Origin: Athripsodes cinereus
Taxonomy: Eukaryota; Arthropoda; Insecta; Trichoptera; Leptoceridae
Direction of reading: 5' to 3'
NCBI GenBank assembly: GCA_947579605.1
Contig: OX388318.1
Location: 9,238,001 to 9,302,000, forward strand
Length of the DNA stretch: 64,000 nt
In this document: piece by piece, positions 9,106 to 20,952 of the stretch
How the letters are laid out: the number at the start of each line of letters is the position of its first letter
Position numbering within the stretch: position 1 is the first letter of the stretch
Notes under the pieces: model-generated
The model's database searches: none
Seen by the model: the letters and a program-made list of their open reading frames with translations, nothing else
Told to the model about the DNA's origin: nothing
Translations under genes and position numbers: made by a program

Positions 9106-9744
9106 CAGTGTGGCAATTTACGAAATTAATATTATTAGAAATTATCATAAAAATTTAATACATTTCTATACTATCGTCAGTCAACAAGATATATGCCCAG
9201 TATAATAATTATGTGTGGGATTTGAACAAGGTTAAGGCGGGATAGCTTAAAATTGATAGCACATTCAAACTAGAAAATATTATGTTGTATTAGTCGATTT
9301 AACTTGTATGTTACAAAAATATCCAGTAGAGGAATATTATGTGTATTGTTTATTACGTATTATTAAGCCGCAGATACAAAAATATTATTTCAACAGACAA
9401 TTTAGTTGGAAATTATTATCTTTTGATGACAGATAACATTTTGTAGACTTAATTTGATCAATACGCTATGACAATGTAAATGAAAACGACAACAATTTGT
9501 CGTCGATTGTGAGTAGCGTAGAAGGTTTGTGTTTATTTACCTTTTTTAGTAACTTTCTTTTTCATCACAAAAAATATCCATTGAAATTGGAAGACAATTG
9601 CCTTATTCCTGTAAAAAATATTTTTACAGTAAAATTTCCTTACTCTAGTAAAAATATTTTTTCAATACATATTTATACCTCGTGGTGATCTCGGTACCTA
9701 AAGGTTAGATCTCCCACATTTTTCTGTACCTAAGTTTTTGAGTG
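9106..9744. other. AT-rich non-coding DNA
   Basis: No supported feature. A short direct duplication of a TAAAAATATTTTT word near 9620-9660 is the only local structure. Confidence 0.4.
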
Positions 9745-9935
9745 TCCTCTTAAATGCAGGTATTCGTAAAACTACATGAATAAGTCATTTGACATCTTCA
9801 ACTCGGCTATGAGGTACGACACTCACCCTGAATACCTTATTTCTTTATTTGTACATAGAAGACTATTTGCATGTTTATTACATGTACATAGTCTAATGGC
9901 TATTCCACTAGCGGAAGATGGCATGATGACTTTGA
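9745..9935 (+). mobile_element. GTA-tail SINE, diverged copy
   Basis: Segments align in order with the family: GTGTCCTCTTAAATGCAGG, CATTTGACATCTTCAACTCG, GCTATGAGGTACGACACTC, CTGAATACC, TTGCATGTTTATTAC, then TGGCTATTCCACTAGCGGA and GATGGCATGATG. Substitutions throughout mark it as old. Confidence 0.75.
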
Positions 9936-11017
9936 TAAAAAGAGACAGAAATACACATAATCCTTTTTTATATTGTATTAATATAAATGTATCCCTCCTT
10001 TATACAAATGATTACTTTTAAAGAAGAAAAACAAAAATTAATACTTGTATCAAATGAGATACCTACTATTATAATTAATATTGTGATGGAATATACTTTT
10101 ACATATGTAAATATGTTAATGATTAAATAAATTTTTATGCAAAAATCTTAGTAGTTAATATAATTATGCAATAATTAATTTACATCCTGTATACATAACC
10201 CTGAATAAAAAAGTTTTAATGACATGACCAGTGTTCTCTAAAATCTATTAAAAATCAACATATCCCAATTAATGATAACATATGTACAATACAACTACAA
10301 AAGGGTGGGCTCGACTATAAAAGAGGCAGGTTTGTATATCTCTCACCATAAAACTCCTATTAAATTACTTAAAAGGAAATTATTTACAGATTTAATCATC
10401 AGATACAACATAACACTATCCTATGTCATAGTTTTTATTGCCTCCTAAAAACACTAAAAGACTTCAGTACGTTTTTTGTTATACCTTATTTTTTTATTTA
10501 TTTTTAACGCAGTGGCAGAATTGACATCCACACTTCTCAGCATTATACAACCAGTTTAGTCTTCATAATAGGTATATATGAGCAGTCATGGTCACACAAA
10601 AACTTAACAGTCTAATGCCGGGAAAAATTCACCTATCCAGATATACAGGATATCAAAGGATTAGGCTCAAAACGCGGGTTCAAAATACCAGCATTGTGTC
10701 TGAAATATCTGTGTTAAGAAACTTTAAACAATATTACAAGTGTTTTTTATAATAGATTTTTGATTTTTTATGTATTAACCAGGAAATCAAATTTTTGTCA
10801 ATTATATATTGATTTCAGAGTTACCTCTGCATCTGACATGACTAAAGGTATTATATAAACGGTCCTAGAATGCCAAATGTTTTTTTATTTCTCCTGCTAG
10901 TTCTGTATATTTACGATTAAAGAAATATTAATTAGATTATTATTGTAATCTTATAATAAGTATCTTTAGAGTTTAGACTATGGTATTTTTTGATGCATTG
11001 ATTATTTATTCTACAAT
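9936..11017. other. AT-rich non-coding DNA
   Basis: No gene, RNA or identifiable repeat. Short frames are low-complexity. Confidence 0.5.
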
Positions 11018-11160
11018 CATGGTATCTACCACAAGTGGGGTAGCCTTCAAGCTAACGTAATTAACTACTTATGTAATGAATATTTTGTCATCCTCTTTGT
11101 GCCAAAAAAATTACATTCCAAATGAATTAAAATAGGAAATGTCTCTTTTATGTAATACTT
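11018..11160 (-). mobile_element. GTA-tail SINE, diverged copy (3' half)
   Basis: In plus reading ATGGTATCTACCACAAGTGG then GGTAGCC, and 55 bp later TCATCCTCTTTGTGCCAA, match the 3' half of the family in minus orientation. The 5' half is not recognisable. Confidence 0.6.
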
Positions 11161-12243
11161 AACGAATATCTCCCGTTGAGAAGATACTTGCAACTTACAG
11201 TACATTGTGGAGGTCCTATTTTTGTCCAGAAACTCGATGGCACCAATGAAAGTCACAAATGTTAATCTTTATATTTTGATGTTTAAATCTGGCTTAAGCG
11301 TATTTAGTGCATTTAATATGGAGCTAGGCTAGGCTGTGTGTCGCATTATATATTAATATTGGTTATTTTTCAATCAAACAAATGTCTTTTTATCACTACT
11401 ATCACGATAGGAGAATGCGTGTTTTATACATATAAAGTTGAAAGAAAACATATCGTAATAATGTTGATAGGAATTTGTACCCAGTGTCTTTTAGTATTAT
11501 TACATTTAAGTAAATATAATAATTACCATCCTTCCATACTGTTTTATCGCTTATCTAAGTGTAAGTCCCATCGTCAAAGGAATTCTTCGACTAGAACACG
11601 ATACTCTCGACTCATGCTTAATAGATGTTTCTTATCGCGAGAAAAATGTTTGAAATAATTACTCGGAGATAATATTGTGATACCGCAGATGTAGTAAAAT
11701 GCATTATATTATTGTATTCATAGAAAATTCCTACTTTTATAGAACAATAATAAGAATATGTGTAATGTACACAGTGAGTTTAAATTAATATTACTTATAA
11801 GATATTTTTTTTATAATTTAGAAAAGACTTTTTAATTAGATTTAAAATATGTGAGATGAAGTAGATAATTTGATGTAATGTTTTCTCTCTGTACGCAACA
11901 AATTCCATGTATTTTATTAAATACTTTCGTAATTATCCCAACTAGATGGAACTAAGTTATGTACAGATGTTGGAATAAAACTGCCTCATTGGTGGTAATT
12001 TGAATGCTGAATAATACATTATAATATAATAAAGCCTATTTATTTTCTACTAATTAGTAAACAATCCAGGAAAACCTGTTGAATTATATAAGTTCATTAA
12101 TTTAATTTAATTATTTTTTTAATATCTATAACGGATTTTTTTTTCTTACAAAAAAATAGTCTCTGCACTTTATAAAGTTTTGATAAAAAGTATGTATCAA
12201 TATTATGTTTCATTGAATCCACTATAAAATATTATTTTTGCTA
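11161..12243. other. AT-rich non-coding DNA
   Basis: A 106-codon frame at 11,338-11,658 (plus) has no domain, signal peptide or family resemblance and looks like chance. Nothing else is supported. Confidence 0.4.
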
Positions 12244-12501
12244 GACTGAGAAAAATACTAACGAAATTTCACAACGAATCATTGGTCCGTACTATCAGAT
12301 TAGGACCAGAGATAGTACAAATGATTCATTAGTACAAATCTATAAGTTAAACTTTTTGCAAACAGATCGTTGGTAAATTTACCAATGATTTGTTTGCGAA
12401 AAGTTAATATTTGAGATTCGTACTAATGAATCGTTTGTACTATCTTTGGTCCTAATCTGATAGTACGTACGAATAATTCCTTGTGAGAATTTTTCTCAGT
12501 G
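12244..12501. mobile_element. Fold-back MITE copy 2, TA on both flanks
   Basis: A 258-bp palindromic element starting ACTGAGAAAAATACT after its first base and ending TTTTCTCAGTG, with TA at 12,242-12,243 and 12,502-12,503. Inner arms carry TATCAGATTAGGACCAGAGA and its complement. It is uninterrupted, unlike copy 1. Folding would give a stem of over 110 bp with mismatches. Confidence 0.85.
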
Positions 12502-13660
12502 TAGGTTCTAAATTTTGTCGTTTGTTAAGTCTAAAAAGTTGGCCCTATTTTTTGTCATTACTTATATTGAATTGCTATGTATAACTTAATGATTCGTTCA
12601 TCTCCATAATTTGTTTGAGATGCACATTACTTGAAAAGACCTAAGTTAGGAGATAAAAATTTGAAGGTATATTGTGTGAAATCTACAGATCTTAGAGATT
12701 CGGAAAAAAATATTTAAATTTATAAATTAAAAAGAAATAACGGTTCTTATAAATGTATGCATAAAAAATAGTATCATAGGAAATAATGAATATGTAAAAA
12801 GTGATGTGTATTCATGTTCCATATAAATATGAACAAAGTGCGAGATTTACAAAGCTCTTAAGTAATTTATCCATAAATGTAGATTGCATATGGAGGAAAT
12901 AGATAACAGTGTTTGAATCTACCAAACATCAAAAACGCATTACTCTTTTACAAAAATGGGTATGTAAGTAATATGTAAAGTAATTTCACACAATGAAAAT
13001 AATTCGAAATCTGATAAGTTACATATAGGTGAGGCGTGTTAATTTATATTTAATTAATTATTTTATAATATATATCATTTTATTTGATATTTATGTATTT
13101 TATTTTCGTCTTCTACTACGTGAGAAATCACATAATGTACTCCCGGTGTAAAATTAATAATAATAATATGAACTAAATACTTTTAAAAATTGCGATAATC
13201 ACATTGTTTAATTAAAAAAGAATTCAGAACAATGATTGATGATACCTGATTCTCAGGTTAATTAATTAATATCGAATGTCGTAATTCTTAATGTAAGGTA
13301 GGTGTGATTTATTTTTTATTAGTGGTGAAAATTGTTGTTAGTTTAAAGCCATTACCGGAACGACTTATTGTCAACAGCCATTTTAATTAGTTGCCAACTA
13401 GAAAATAAATATATTGTCTTAGCTGATTAATCAAAATAATATTATAAAAGCAATTTAAACAACGTCAATAACAGATAACAATACAAGATAGACATTTATA
13501 TATTCCCAAGCCTTAAGCAAATAAAGTTTCCATGAAATTTTCCTATCTAACTTATCAGATACTATTTACTTTCCCTTTTAATAAATCAATGTTGAAAGTT
13601 TTTTTTTTATTTTGTTTCATAATCAAGTCACCTTACGCAAGTGAAGACATAATTTTCTAT
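12502..13660. other. AT-rich non-coding DNA
   Basis: No supported feature. The short plus-strand frame beginning near 13,532 is hydrophobic and low-complexity, with no family resemblance. Confidence 0.4.
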
Positions 13661-13725
13661 TCACTGTGTCGGTTTTTAGGTAATAGTCGGTATTTAGCAG
13701 AATTCCATAATGAAATTATAAAAAC
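13661..13725 (+). repeat. Relative of the 20-kb hairpin insertion
   Basis: TCACTGTGTCGGTTTTTAGG followed by TAATAG and, 15 nt later, AATTCCATAATGAAAT matches the head of the hairpin-bearing insertion at 20,030-20,206. Here the GTCGGT..TTAG word is duplicated and no hairpin follows. It shows that the hairpin insertion belongs to a dispersed family. Confidence 0.6.
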
Positions 13726-14040
13726 AAATCATGTCCACACAGCTGGATGAAAACGGCTATTGCAAATGACGTCTTTCTCTCTATAAAAAAACATATAGTG
13801 GAGTAATATGAGTTTTTTAATTTCTAAATATCTTCGATGTACTGCTTTTATCAAGGATTTATCACATGATTTTATTGTAACGTGACCATTCATCGCAGCG
13901 CACTCGGACTGGTGGCAAAATGTGGCGTGAGGTCTGCCCGTTCAAATGCGTATGGTTTAATTTCGCTTTGAAATGAGAGTGGAAGGATGTGTCTTTGCGT
14001 GAAGTGTGTTTTTTGTCTTTGTAACACGGCATGATAGGCG

Positions 14041-14690
14041 GTTCGCTTGAACAGCGGTACGCTATCAAGCTTTGCATGCGGCTTGGAAAGAATGCTACCG
14101 AAACATTCCAGATGCTTCAAGAGGCCTTTAAGAATGACTGCATTTCAAGATCACAATCCGGGAGATAGCGCAAGGCGTTCAAGGAGGGCCGGGAGAAGGT
14201 CCTTGACGAACACCACTATGGACGCCAGAACCGAGGAAAACTTGACGCACGTGCGCCTACTTTTGCGTCTGACCGTCGATTAAGCATCCAGCAAATCGCT
14301 GCAGCCTTAATTTGTCCACATTTGTGGTACATAGGATTATGACCGAGGATCTGCAAAAACGAACACACAGAAATTCCACACGGCCTTCATTGTAGACATC
14401 TTCCTGGCCGGAAGCAGTACCCCAGTGGTTCCCCAGCCCCCTTATTGTCCGGATTTAGCTTCCTATGACTTTTTTTTGTTCCCCGACTGAAGAGAGAGCT
14501 GAAAGAAAAGCATTTGGAATCCGTGGAAAACATCCAAACGCATGTTACAACGTTCTTGAAAATATATTCCTGTGGAGGAGTTTCAGGGTGCCTTCCAGTT
14601 GTAGCAGACACGTCTCCGCAAGTAAATTAATGCAGGAGGGGACTATTTCGAAGAATTTTAAGCATTTGTACCGATAGGATCAAAAAAAGT
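14041..14690 (+). mobile_element. Mariner-like element, internally deleted
   Basis: The element keeps the N-terminal DNA-binding coding region and the C-terminal end of a mariner transposase but lost the stretch holding the first two catalytic aspartates; the junction lies near 14,395-14,410. Terminal inverted repeats could not be placed; the element probably extends left into about 13,870-14,040 and right of 14,690. It is GC-richer than its surroundings, as expected of an invader not yet equilibrated to local composition. Confidence 0.8.
14049..14680 (+). pseudogene. Mariner transposase pseudogene (DD34D type)
   Basis: From 14,049 the frame reads EQRYAIKLCMRLGKNATETF and QMLQEAFKNDCISRSQ, the first helix-turn-helix of mariner transposases. 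After an in-frame TAG it continues KAFKEGREKVLDEHHYGRQN and then RRLSIQQIAAAL, the second HTH. A frameshift then leads into VHRIMTEDLQKRTHRNS. Following the deletion, PPYCPDLASYDFFLFP appears, where the D encoded at 14,467-14,469 corresponds to the third catalytic aspartate; LKRELKEKHLESVENIQTHV then follows in another frame. At least one stop, two frameshifts and the central deletion make it inactive. Confidence 0.85.
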
Positions 14691-15044
14691 ATTTTTTCAT
14701 GGACTAGGTATGTATGACTTCCGAAATTAATGAATTTAAAAAAGAATACCATTGTATTTAGAAAATGACACTTTCCACATGACTTTTATTTATCTAATTT
14801 TAACAAATCTACTTTTACTTATCTACTTTTCTTAGTTCATTAACATTTGTTTATTTTCATCGATTATAATATTCTACTAATGTATAATGAAACTCCAATC
14901 TTTCTTTGGCACTACCTATATCAGATTTTTTTAAAAAAAATATAACGTAAAACAAAAAAATAATTAAGTGAATTGACCATTCGAAACAAATGCTCGTGGA
15001 CGAACACACGTCACAACACGCTTGAGTAATATAAATCCGAAATA
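14691..15044. other. AT-rich non-coding DNA
   Basis: Nothing recognised; it may contain the unplaced right end of the mariner-like element. Confidence 0.35.
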
Positions 15045-15135
15045 ATGTGAAGTATGAGGAAGCGAAAGAAGAATTCGATATGTCGTTCTGTTCTCTCTGC
15101 CTACCTCACTTGAGATGTGGCGTGGGGAAAAAGAT
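15045..15135 (+). mobile_element. RTE-B LINE 3' end, fragment
   Basis: GAGGAAGCGAAAGAAG, then CTCTCTGCCTACCTCACTTG and a GTGGCGTG end, match in order the RTE-B fragment at 57,942-58,165 (minus). The peptide EEAKE is the tail of the RTE-B protein, and the last part is the 3' end shared with the GTA-tail SINE. Confidence 0.65.
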
Positions 15136-16820
15136 TTTTATAATTAAAATCAACTCTTATGAATAGACATTAAAAGTTTGAATATTACAAATACAAAACT
15201 GAATACGAACAATATATCACCACTATCTTTTCTTTTAACTTTGTTCTCACAGAGAATGAATACATATCTTCTTTATTTATAACTAGAACATTACATGATA
15301 CTTCATAATACAAGACTTTTACAATAGATATCAGATCAACATCAGCTGTAATGTAAGTATATTATGAACAGAGGCCATTTTCTATACAATGAACAGCTCA
15401 GTATGAGTAAACTAGTAACATTGTATTGTATTTATATATTACAATAATTTCTTTGAAGCGTGTTATGGTATAGTTATTATTAGTTTACACTTTTGTTGTC
15501 AATGATATGTTTGCAATCGTAATGCGATATGTGACGGTTGACTGTCATGTCATAGTAAATGGAAAATATAATATAGGTATATTATATGATTAAGATTACT
15601 TTCACACTTTCATTAGACATTAGACTCTCAATATTATAACTTATAACACTTACACCCGATTCATTTATATTATTAAGTATATTCTTTATGAGACCATACA
15701 CTCGTAGGTATTTACACCTGATTGTGACTCTCATAATATGAGAGTATATTTATACTTTTGTATGGGTATTCATATGTCATTCGTGAATAAACTGAGTTTT
15801 CCGTGATTAACTTTCTTTTTATTTCATTAGCAGGTTAATCTTTATTTATTAATCTATTAAGCCAATCCATTTATATGATCCATCACGGCATATCTCACAA
15901 GTGAAGTAACAGCAAACTAGCGGAATATAAACAATTATATCCGTACCAAGGAAATAAATTACTAAGCAATATAAAATTATAGATTGTATTTTTTTATCAA
16001 AAATATTACTCTTGCTTATTGTTTTGTTCGATGCACTCAATACGTATCCATCTTTTATAAATGAATGATTGTGAATTGGTTGGGAATTACCAGGAATAAT
16101 AAAAAGATTTTTAGAGGATATTATAAAAAATATCACAATATGCTAAAAGTCACTTTCAAATACAATTGATTCATCAATAATTTTTTAAATTGACATATTT
16201 TTTATGTTGTCTTGTTTTTGTTTTCATTCATTAAATCATTCGCCAGAATTACTATCATTTATTTGATTTGATATCTGTAATTTAACTTAAATTGCCCAAA
16301 ACATTGTCATACCTACATATATCTCACTATCTATAACATTTGAATAACTTGCTGACCTGAAATAGATTTTTTTTTCTTTTATATTGTTTTGTTATATGTC
16401 AAAGACTAACGCCGTGAATGTATGATGAATTAATAAGCACCCTCCAAATATGTTCTGAAGCATTCTAGTGTACCAAATTATTTCCTAATGAAAAAGTACA
16501 TATTGACCAATATTCTAAAATTATGTGTTAATTTCAAAAGAATTATATGTGACATATGTATTCAATGCAAAAAATATAATTAACACATATTTAGTTTCTT
16601 GCATTAAGATGCAATATTACGGTTTAGATTGTGCAGACTAATAAAATGTTACCAACATTTTATTACTCGTACAAATTCCCTGCATAAGAAGAGTATTATA
16701 AAAATATAACTGTGAATAAATTGAAAAACAACCTTATAAACTAGTTTATTAGATTCTACTAGTAATTATTATTGTATTAGTATGTATAAGTATCAAATTG
16801 TGTTACAATTTTATTAATTT
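15136..16820. other. AT-rich non-coding DNA
   Basis: No coding exon, RNA gene or repeat that I can support. The minus frame at 15,849-16,136 is rich in I, F, S and Y and shows no family pattern. The tract just before 16,843 is treated separately. Confidence 0.4.
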
Positions 16821-16849
16821 TATTTTTTCTTCTTTGATTACAGGTAAGT
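16821..16849 (+). promoter_or_regulatory. Candidate recursive splice site (ratchet point)
   Basis: A pyrimidine-rich tract ending GATTACAG (AG at 16,842-16,843) is followed immediately by GTAAGT (16,844-16,849). This is the juxtaposed 3'-splice/5'-splice consensus of zero-nucleotide exons used to splice long insect introns in steps. It implies, if functional, a plus-strand transcript crossing this point. It lies upstream of the candidate exon at 28.4-28.6 kb, so it would belong to another gene or to a transcript with an upstream start. A chance match cannot be excluded. Confidence 0.4.
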
Positions 16850-17084
16850 GTCTACGGTGTTCCATTTTTTTCATTATTGAACAACATCCCACCTGGCCGC
16901 CGACCGACGGTCTATACAAAATGATTCAAGGTATTTATTACATCAATATCATTAGTAATGTAGCGGATTCCAAGCAAATATCCGGTATCCGACTCATCCA
17001 GTACAAATTAGTATCGAATGTAATCCGGCCGAATGCGTAGATTGATATCCAGCGGGTAAAATATTTTCCAAATATTTTCAAAAT

Positions 17085-17397
17085 CATCATCATCATCATC
17101 GCCCTCAACGCTCCTCTCGGGAGCACAGGGCAGAAACCAGCCTCCTCCATTCAGAGCGTCTCTGTGCCAATTGCGTCACCTCTTCCCACGACATTCCTTG
17201 CGCTCTGATATCGTTGTCATAGGAACGGTGTATTGTGAAAGAGGGACGCCCGGGCCTACGGAACCCCTGCGGACGGAAGAACAGTGCTCTTTTTGGCCAA
17301 CTATCATTGGGCATTCTAAAAAAAGGTGTCCCAGCCAGGACCATCGTCTCTCTTGTATTACGGAGATTACAGGTCTCTGCTGGGTGCGCCGGCGCAC
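17085..17397 (-). mobile_element. RTE-A LINE, 5'-truncated, ATGATG tail
   Basis: Flanked by an 11-bp duplication ATTTTCAAAAT (17,074-17,084 and 17,398-17,408). On the minus strand it encodes pieces of the RTE C-terminus (RRRTQQRPVISVIQERRWSW and RPGRPSFTIH) up to SREER and stop, followed by GGGCG and an (ATG)n tail, seen as CATCATCATCATCATCGCCC on the plus strand. A frameshift interrupts the coding part relative to the 38.7-kb copy. The 5' truncation point coincides with the perfect palindrome GTGCGCCGGCGCAC. Clearly a recent retrotransposition. Confidence 0.9.
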
Positions 17398-17408
17398 ATT
17401 TTCAAAAT

Positions 17409-19600
17409 AGATTGGTAATATTTTCAAAACAGCCGGCTTTTTTGTCAAATTTCTATAGGATAATAGTCTGATTAACAGAATCTTCGTATTTTTTATTTTT
17501 GGCTCGAGTTTTGAGCGAGCATACTGTCACTATCTTCAAAAGTTTGAAATCACAGTTCATCACTAAGATCCCGATAACTAGAATACAAATTACGTGATGC
17601 GGATCGCAAAAATCTGAACAAATAAATATAAAATGTACTGTACTAATTTTATGTAAGAGATTTTATTAAATTCCCGTATGTTGCAATTCAATAAGATTAG
17701 GAGCCAAAATCTGCGTAAAAAGGGTCGAATCCGACTATCTCATTTAAGTTTAATATATATCTTATATCCAGTATCCGGTAGTATCACTCTCCGTTACATC
17801 TCTAAATGTTATTAAACGGAAAATTATACAATGTCATTTTTAACATTTAATTAATTCGTATAAAAAGTGGGTTACTACAATGTTCTGTTACAATGTTGTA
17901 CCTGTTAAAGTAATTATTATTATTTTGCAGTAAGTATTTTGATTAATGTCATAAGTGTAGCATTTTATTAAATTATATTGCAATGGTCTCGTGTCGAAAT
18001 CAAATTATTGTAAGACAAGTTGTTTTAATTATGGTTATATAATACTATAACAGATTAAGACTAACTTGTTGTGATTTTAACTCAGAAGAAGACATTAATT
18101 TGTGCATAAATAAATCATAAAATCTATAATCGAATTCAGGTCATTTATTGTAGTGTGCCTGATACTGAAGTCTAGGTCTTTCAATCCGTAGTTTTAGAAA
18201 TATGAGGCATTTACAATGTATTAAAATAATTTAGCCTGAAACCTTGGTAACGATAATTTATAAATATATAAACATTGACATTGCTTTCTCAAACAGTCAA
18301 ATATGGAAGTTTTAGAATTTGAATTCCGCTGCTTACTAAGGTAGACACTCCATCTAATTTATTTATTTTTTCTTTACTGTTGATTGATTTACATGAAAAC
18401 AGATTCAAATTAAGTACACTTATACATTCAATATACAGAAGGTGAGTTTTTGCAAAGGCGTAATTTCTTCCAACTAACCTAACATCTTCACAAAGCATAT
18501 TGCTTACAGCAGCGAATTACAAATCCAGATTTATTGAAAGTAAATGGAATATACAAAAGTTTTAAATTTGTCTTCAAATCTCCAAAAAAAGCAACGACTA
18601 TATTTCAAAGGCGAAGCACTTTATCTACAAATACATATATGTATATAAACTATTATATTATGATTTAAATAAAAGTTTACTGTTAATAGAACTTCGGGAA
18701 TGAAATGCAGGAAATCTGTGCAAAGTTGTATAAAAATAGGATCTTTTTACTTATTTCCCAATAAAACTTATCTACAAACACAAATTTGCTAATTTTCAAT
18801 CCCAAATAAGTTGACACATAACAGGAAAAAATAAACATATTTTCAAACATAAAATATCTAATGTTTGCTAAGATATTAATAATCAAATTTTCATAGCATT
18901 TTAATATTGATATTATTATTTATAGTTGATATTATAAACCTATCAAATAAACGGAGCTACACGATATTTGTATATAAGTAATTTTATTGACAGTAACGGT
19001 TTTATTTTATTGGTTTAAATCTTCAATAACGACATAACTTCTGAATATTGTAATACCATAATATAATATTTTACTTTATTGGTGTCTAGAACCATATTTT
19101 TTTAACTGCACGAACCGGTTTTAATGTCAATGGTTATTTTCGCGCCACTTCTGTTTTGCTTCCTAAAAGATTAATATAAGCGACTTATTCAGGTTTCGCA
19201 TCGGCGTGTCAAGTTTATTATTATCTTGAGTGTTATAAAACTGTACCAGTCTATATAATCAAATACCAATTTATGTAGTATGGATTATAATATAATATGA
19301 TGGGTGGGCCCTGTATATTTTGAACGAAACAAAGAACTTAACCACGTTCTTTTAAAGTTAATTCGTTATAATATACCTAATATTATATCGTCGTTGCATA
19401 TTCAAAAAGACGTATGTGCGAACATTTTTATTTAGGTGCTTATACTCTTTAAAAACTGTTCATTTGCATTAAAATTGTTGTTTGTAATTTTCGTTGGGCA
19501 TAGGATTTTATTCTTTAAGTGAATTTCAATATTTGATACTAAGAATCACTTTATAAAATATGATGTCATTGTAAGCAGTTTATTCAAGAAATGTCAAAAC
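17409..19600. other. AT-rich non-coding DNA
   Basis: I see no exon, RNA gene or recognised repeat. Small minus-strand frames around 18.3 and 18.7 kb have low-complexity composition. Confidence 0.4.
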
Positions 19601-19611
19601 ATTTATAAATT

Positions 19612-19862
19612 ACTACTACTGTACCATCACGGCATATCCCACAAGTGGGGTAGCCAGCAGACCAGCTGTATGTAAGAAACATGCAAGCTGTCCTCTCCGT
19701 GCCAATACAAAATCAAGACATTCAGGATGGATGGCAAACCTCATCGCTGAATTCAAGATGTAAAATGTCTTTATTTTTTCGAACACCTGCCTTTTACAGG
19801 ACACTCGAAAACTTACGCAGAAGAGTGGGAGACCAATTCTTAACCGGGTGCTCCACGGGATG
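19612..19862 (-). mobile_element. GTA-tail SINE, young copy with 11-bp duplication
   Basis: Flanked by ATTTATAAATT (19,601-19,611 and 19,863-19,873). The plus strand begins with the ACTACTACT tail, then ACCATCACGGCATATCCCAC, AAGTGGGGTAGCCAGCAG, a middle part with CAAGACATTCAGGATGG and TCATCGCTGAATTCAAGATG, and ends CCGGGTGCTCCACGGG. The transcription sense is minus, because the tail marks the 3' end. No coding capacity and no tRNA-like boxes are obvious, so I describe it as SINE-like. The last ~30 bp equal the RTE-B 3' end. Confidence 0.85.
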
Positions 19863-20029
19863 ATTTATAAATTCACATACCTTTATCAAATAAAAATCAC
19901 ATACCTTTTTTTGAATATGCAACGACGATATCAAACGGCCTGATATATCTTTGTTCACAGCGTATTATGCCTACGATTGTTATATCGGAGCGTTAGGAAT
20001 CGCAAAAATGGATAGGAGACGCAATTTGA

Positions 20030-20206
20030 TCACTGTGTCGGTGTTTAGGTAGTAGAATTCCATATCGAAATAAACAAAACAAGTGTTTTATTCTACTAAT
20101 GATTTAATTTGTGAGAGAGACGTCTTTCGTCTTATGAGGACATTGAAAGACGTCTCTCTCACAAATTAAATCATTAGTAGAATAAAACACTTGTTTTGTT
20201 TATTTC
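20030..20206. mobile_element. Insertion carrying a perfect 63-bp-arm hairpin
   Basis: Arms 20,066-20,128 and 20,145-20,207 are exact reverse complements (63 of 63), with a 16-nt spacer. The arms run from CGAAATAAACAAAACAAGTG to GAGAGAGACGTCTTTC. A 36-nt head beginning TCACTGTGTCGGTG precedes the left arm. GACGCAATTTGA occurs just before (20,018-20,029) and at the end (20,207-20,218), so the unit looks like one insertion with a 12-bp target duplication. The head recurs at 13,661-13,725. A transcript would form a long perfect double strand, a potential Dicer substrate. Confidence 0.85.
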
Positions 20207-20436
20207 GACGCAATTTGAATTGAATCAATGAAAGATTTTTGACAATTGAGTGTGGAGGTGTTCAAGGCAGGGTAAAAGATCCTATTGTGTAGGAGATGTT
20301 GTGATTCTTCAATGGGCCCTTACGGTGGTTTTTTCCACAAATTGTCTAGTTATTATTATTTTTATTAAGATGCTCAATCACACCTTGTGCTTATAAAAGT
20401 GTAGTTTTAAGGCGAATGAGTGAATAATAGTGAATT

Positions 20437-20554
20437 ACGGCTGGTGTGGCGCGTATGTAACATTTTAATCTGTGAACCATGGAGCGCTGGAATCGTTTTT
20501 CAGTTAAGTCAAAATGAAAAATAGCTTTTTAAAACTATCCTGGGACTGGATTAT
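20437..20554 (+). mobile_element. tRNA-derived SINE (family 1), diverged copy
   Basis: ACGGCTGGTGTGGCGCG at the start and CTATCCTGGGACTGG at the end align with the family-1 SINE at 51,084. The tRNA-like head is strongly mutated (GGAATCG where the B-box-like motif should be). The 3' half is not recognisable. Confidence 0.65.
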
Positions 20555-20920
20555 ATTTTAATTATATACTAAATGTACCATTAAATGATGCGAAAATTGA
20601 CATTTTTAAAAGACAATCTTTCCTCAACCATAAAAAACGGATCGGATTCCGCGAATCCAGCCGTGCGTTATCATCAATATTCTACACTATTAAGTATATT
20701 ATTTATTTTATTTTACTAACTTTACAGAAGACAGACAGTTCTAATAATAAATATCAATACATACACCAGTAAAATTTCCACGATTTACCGAAGTACTTAT
20801 TATCTCACCAATGGCATGAAAAACAAAAAATATGTATATAATAGATTTTAACAGTAAGATAAAATAGAAAATAATTTCGCGCAACATTAAGATTATAACT
20901 CAAGTTACTTTGATCGATTC

Positions 20921-20924
<4 letters not shown>

Positions 20925-20952
<28 letters not shown>

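Noticed and set aside
11338..11658. 106-codon plus frame
   Set aside because: Composition is AT-driven (I, L, Y, K rich), with no domain, no splice context and no family resemblance.
20925..20952. T run as a pol III terminator or simple repeat
   Set aside because: It is the poly(A) tail of the minus-strand LINE whose reverse-transcriptase frame ends ~170 bp away.
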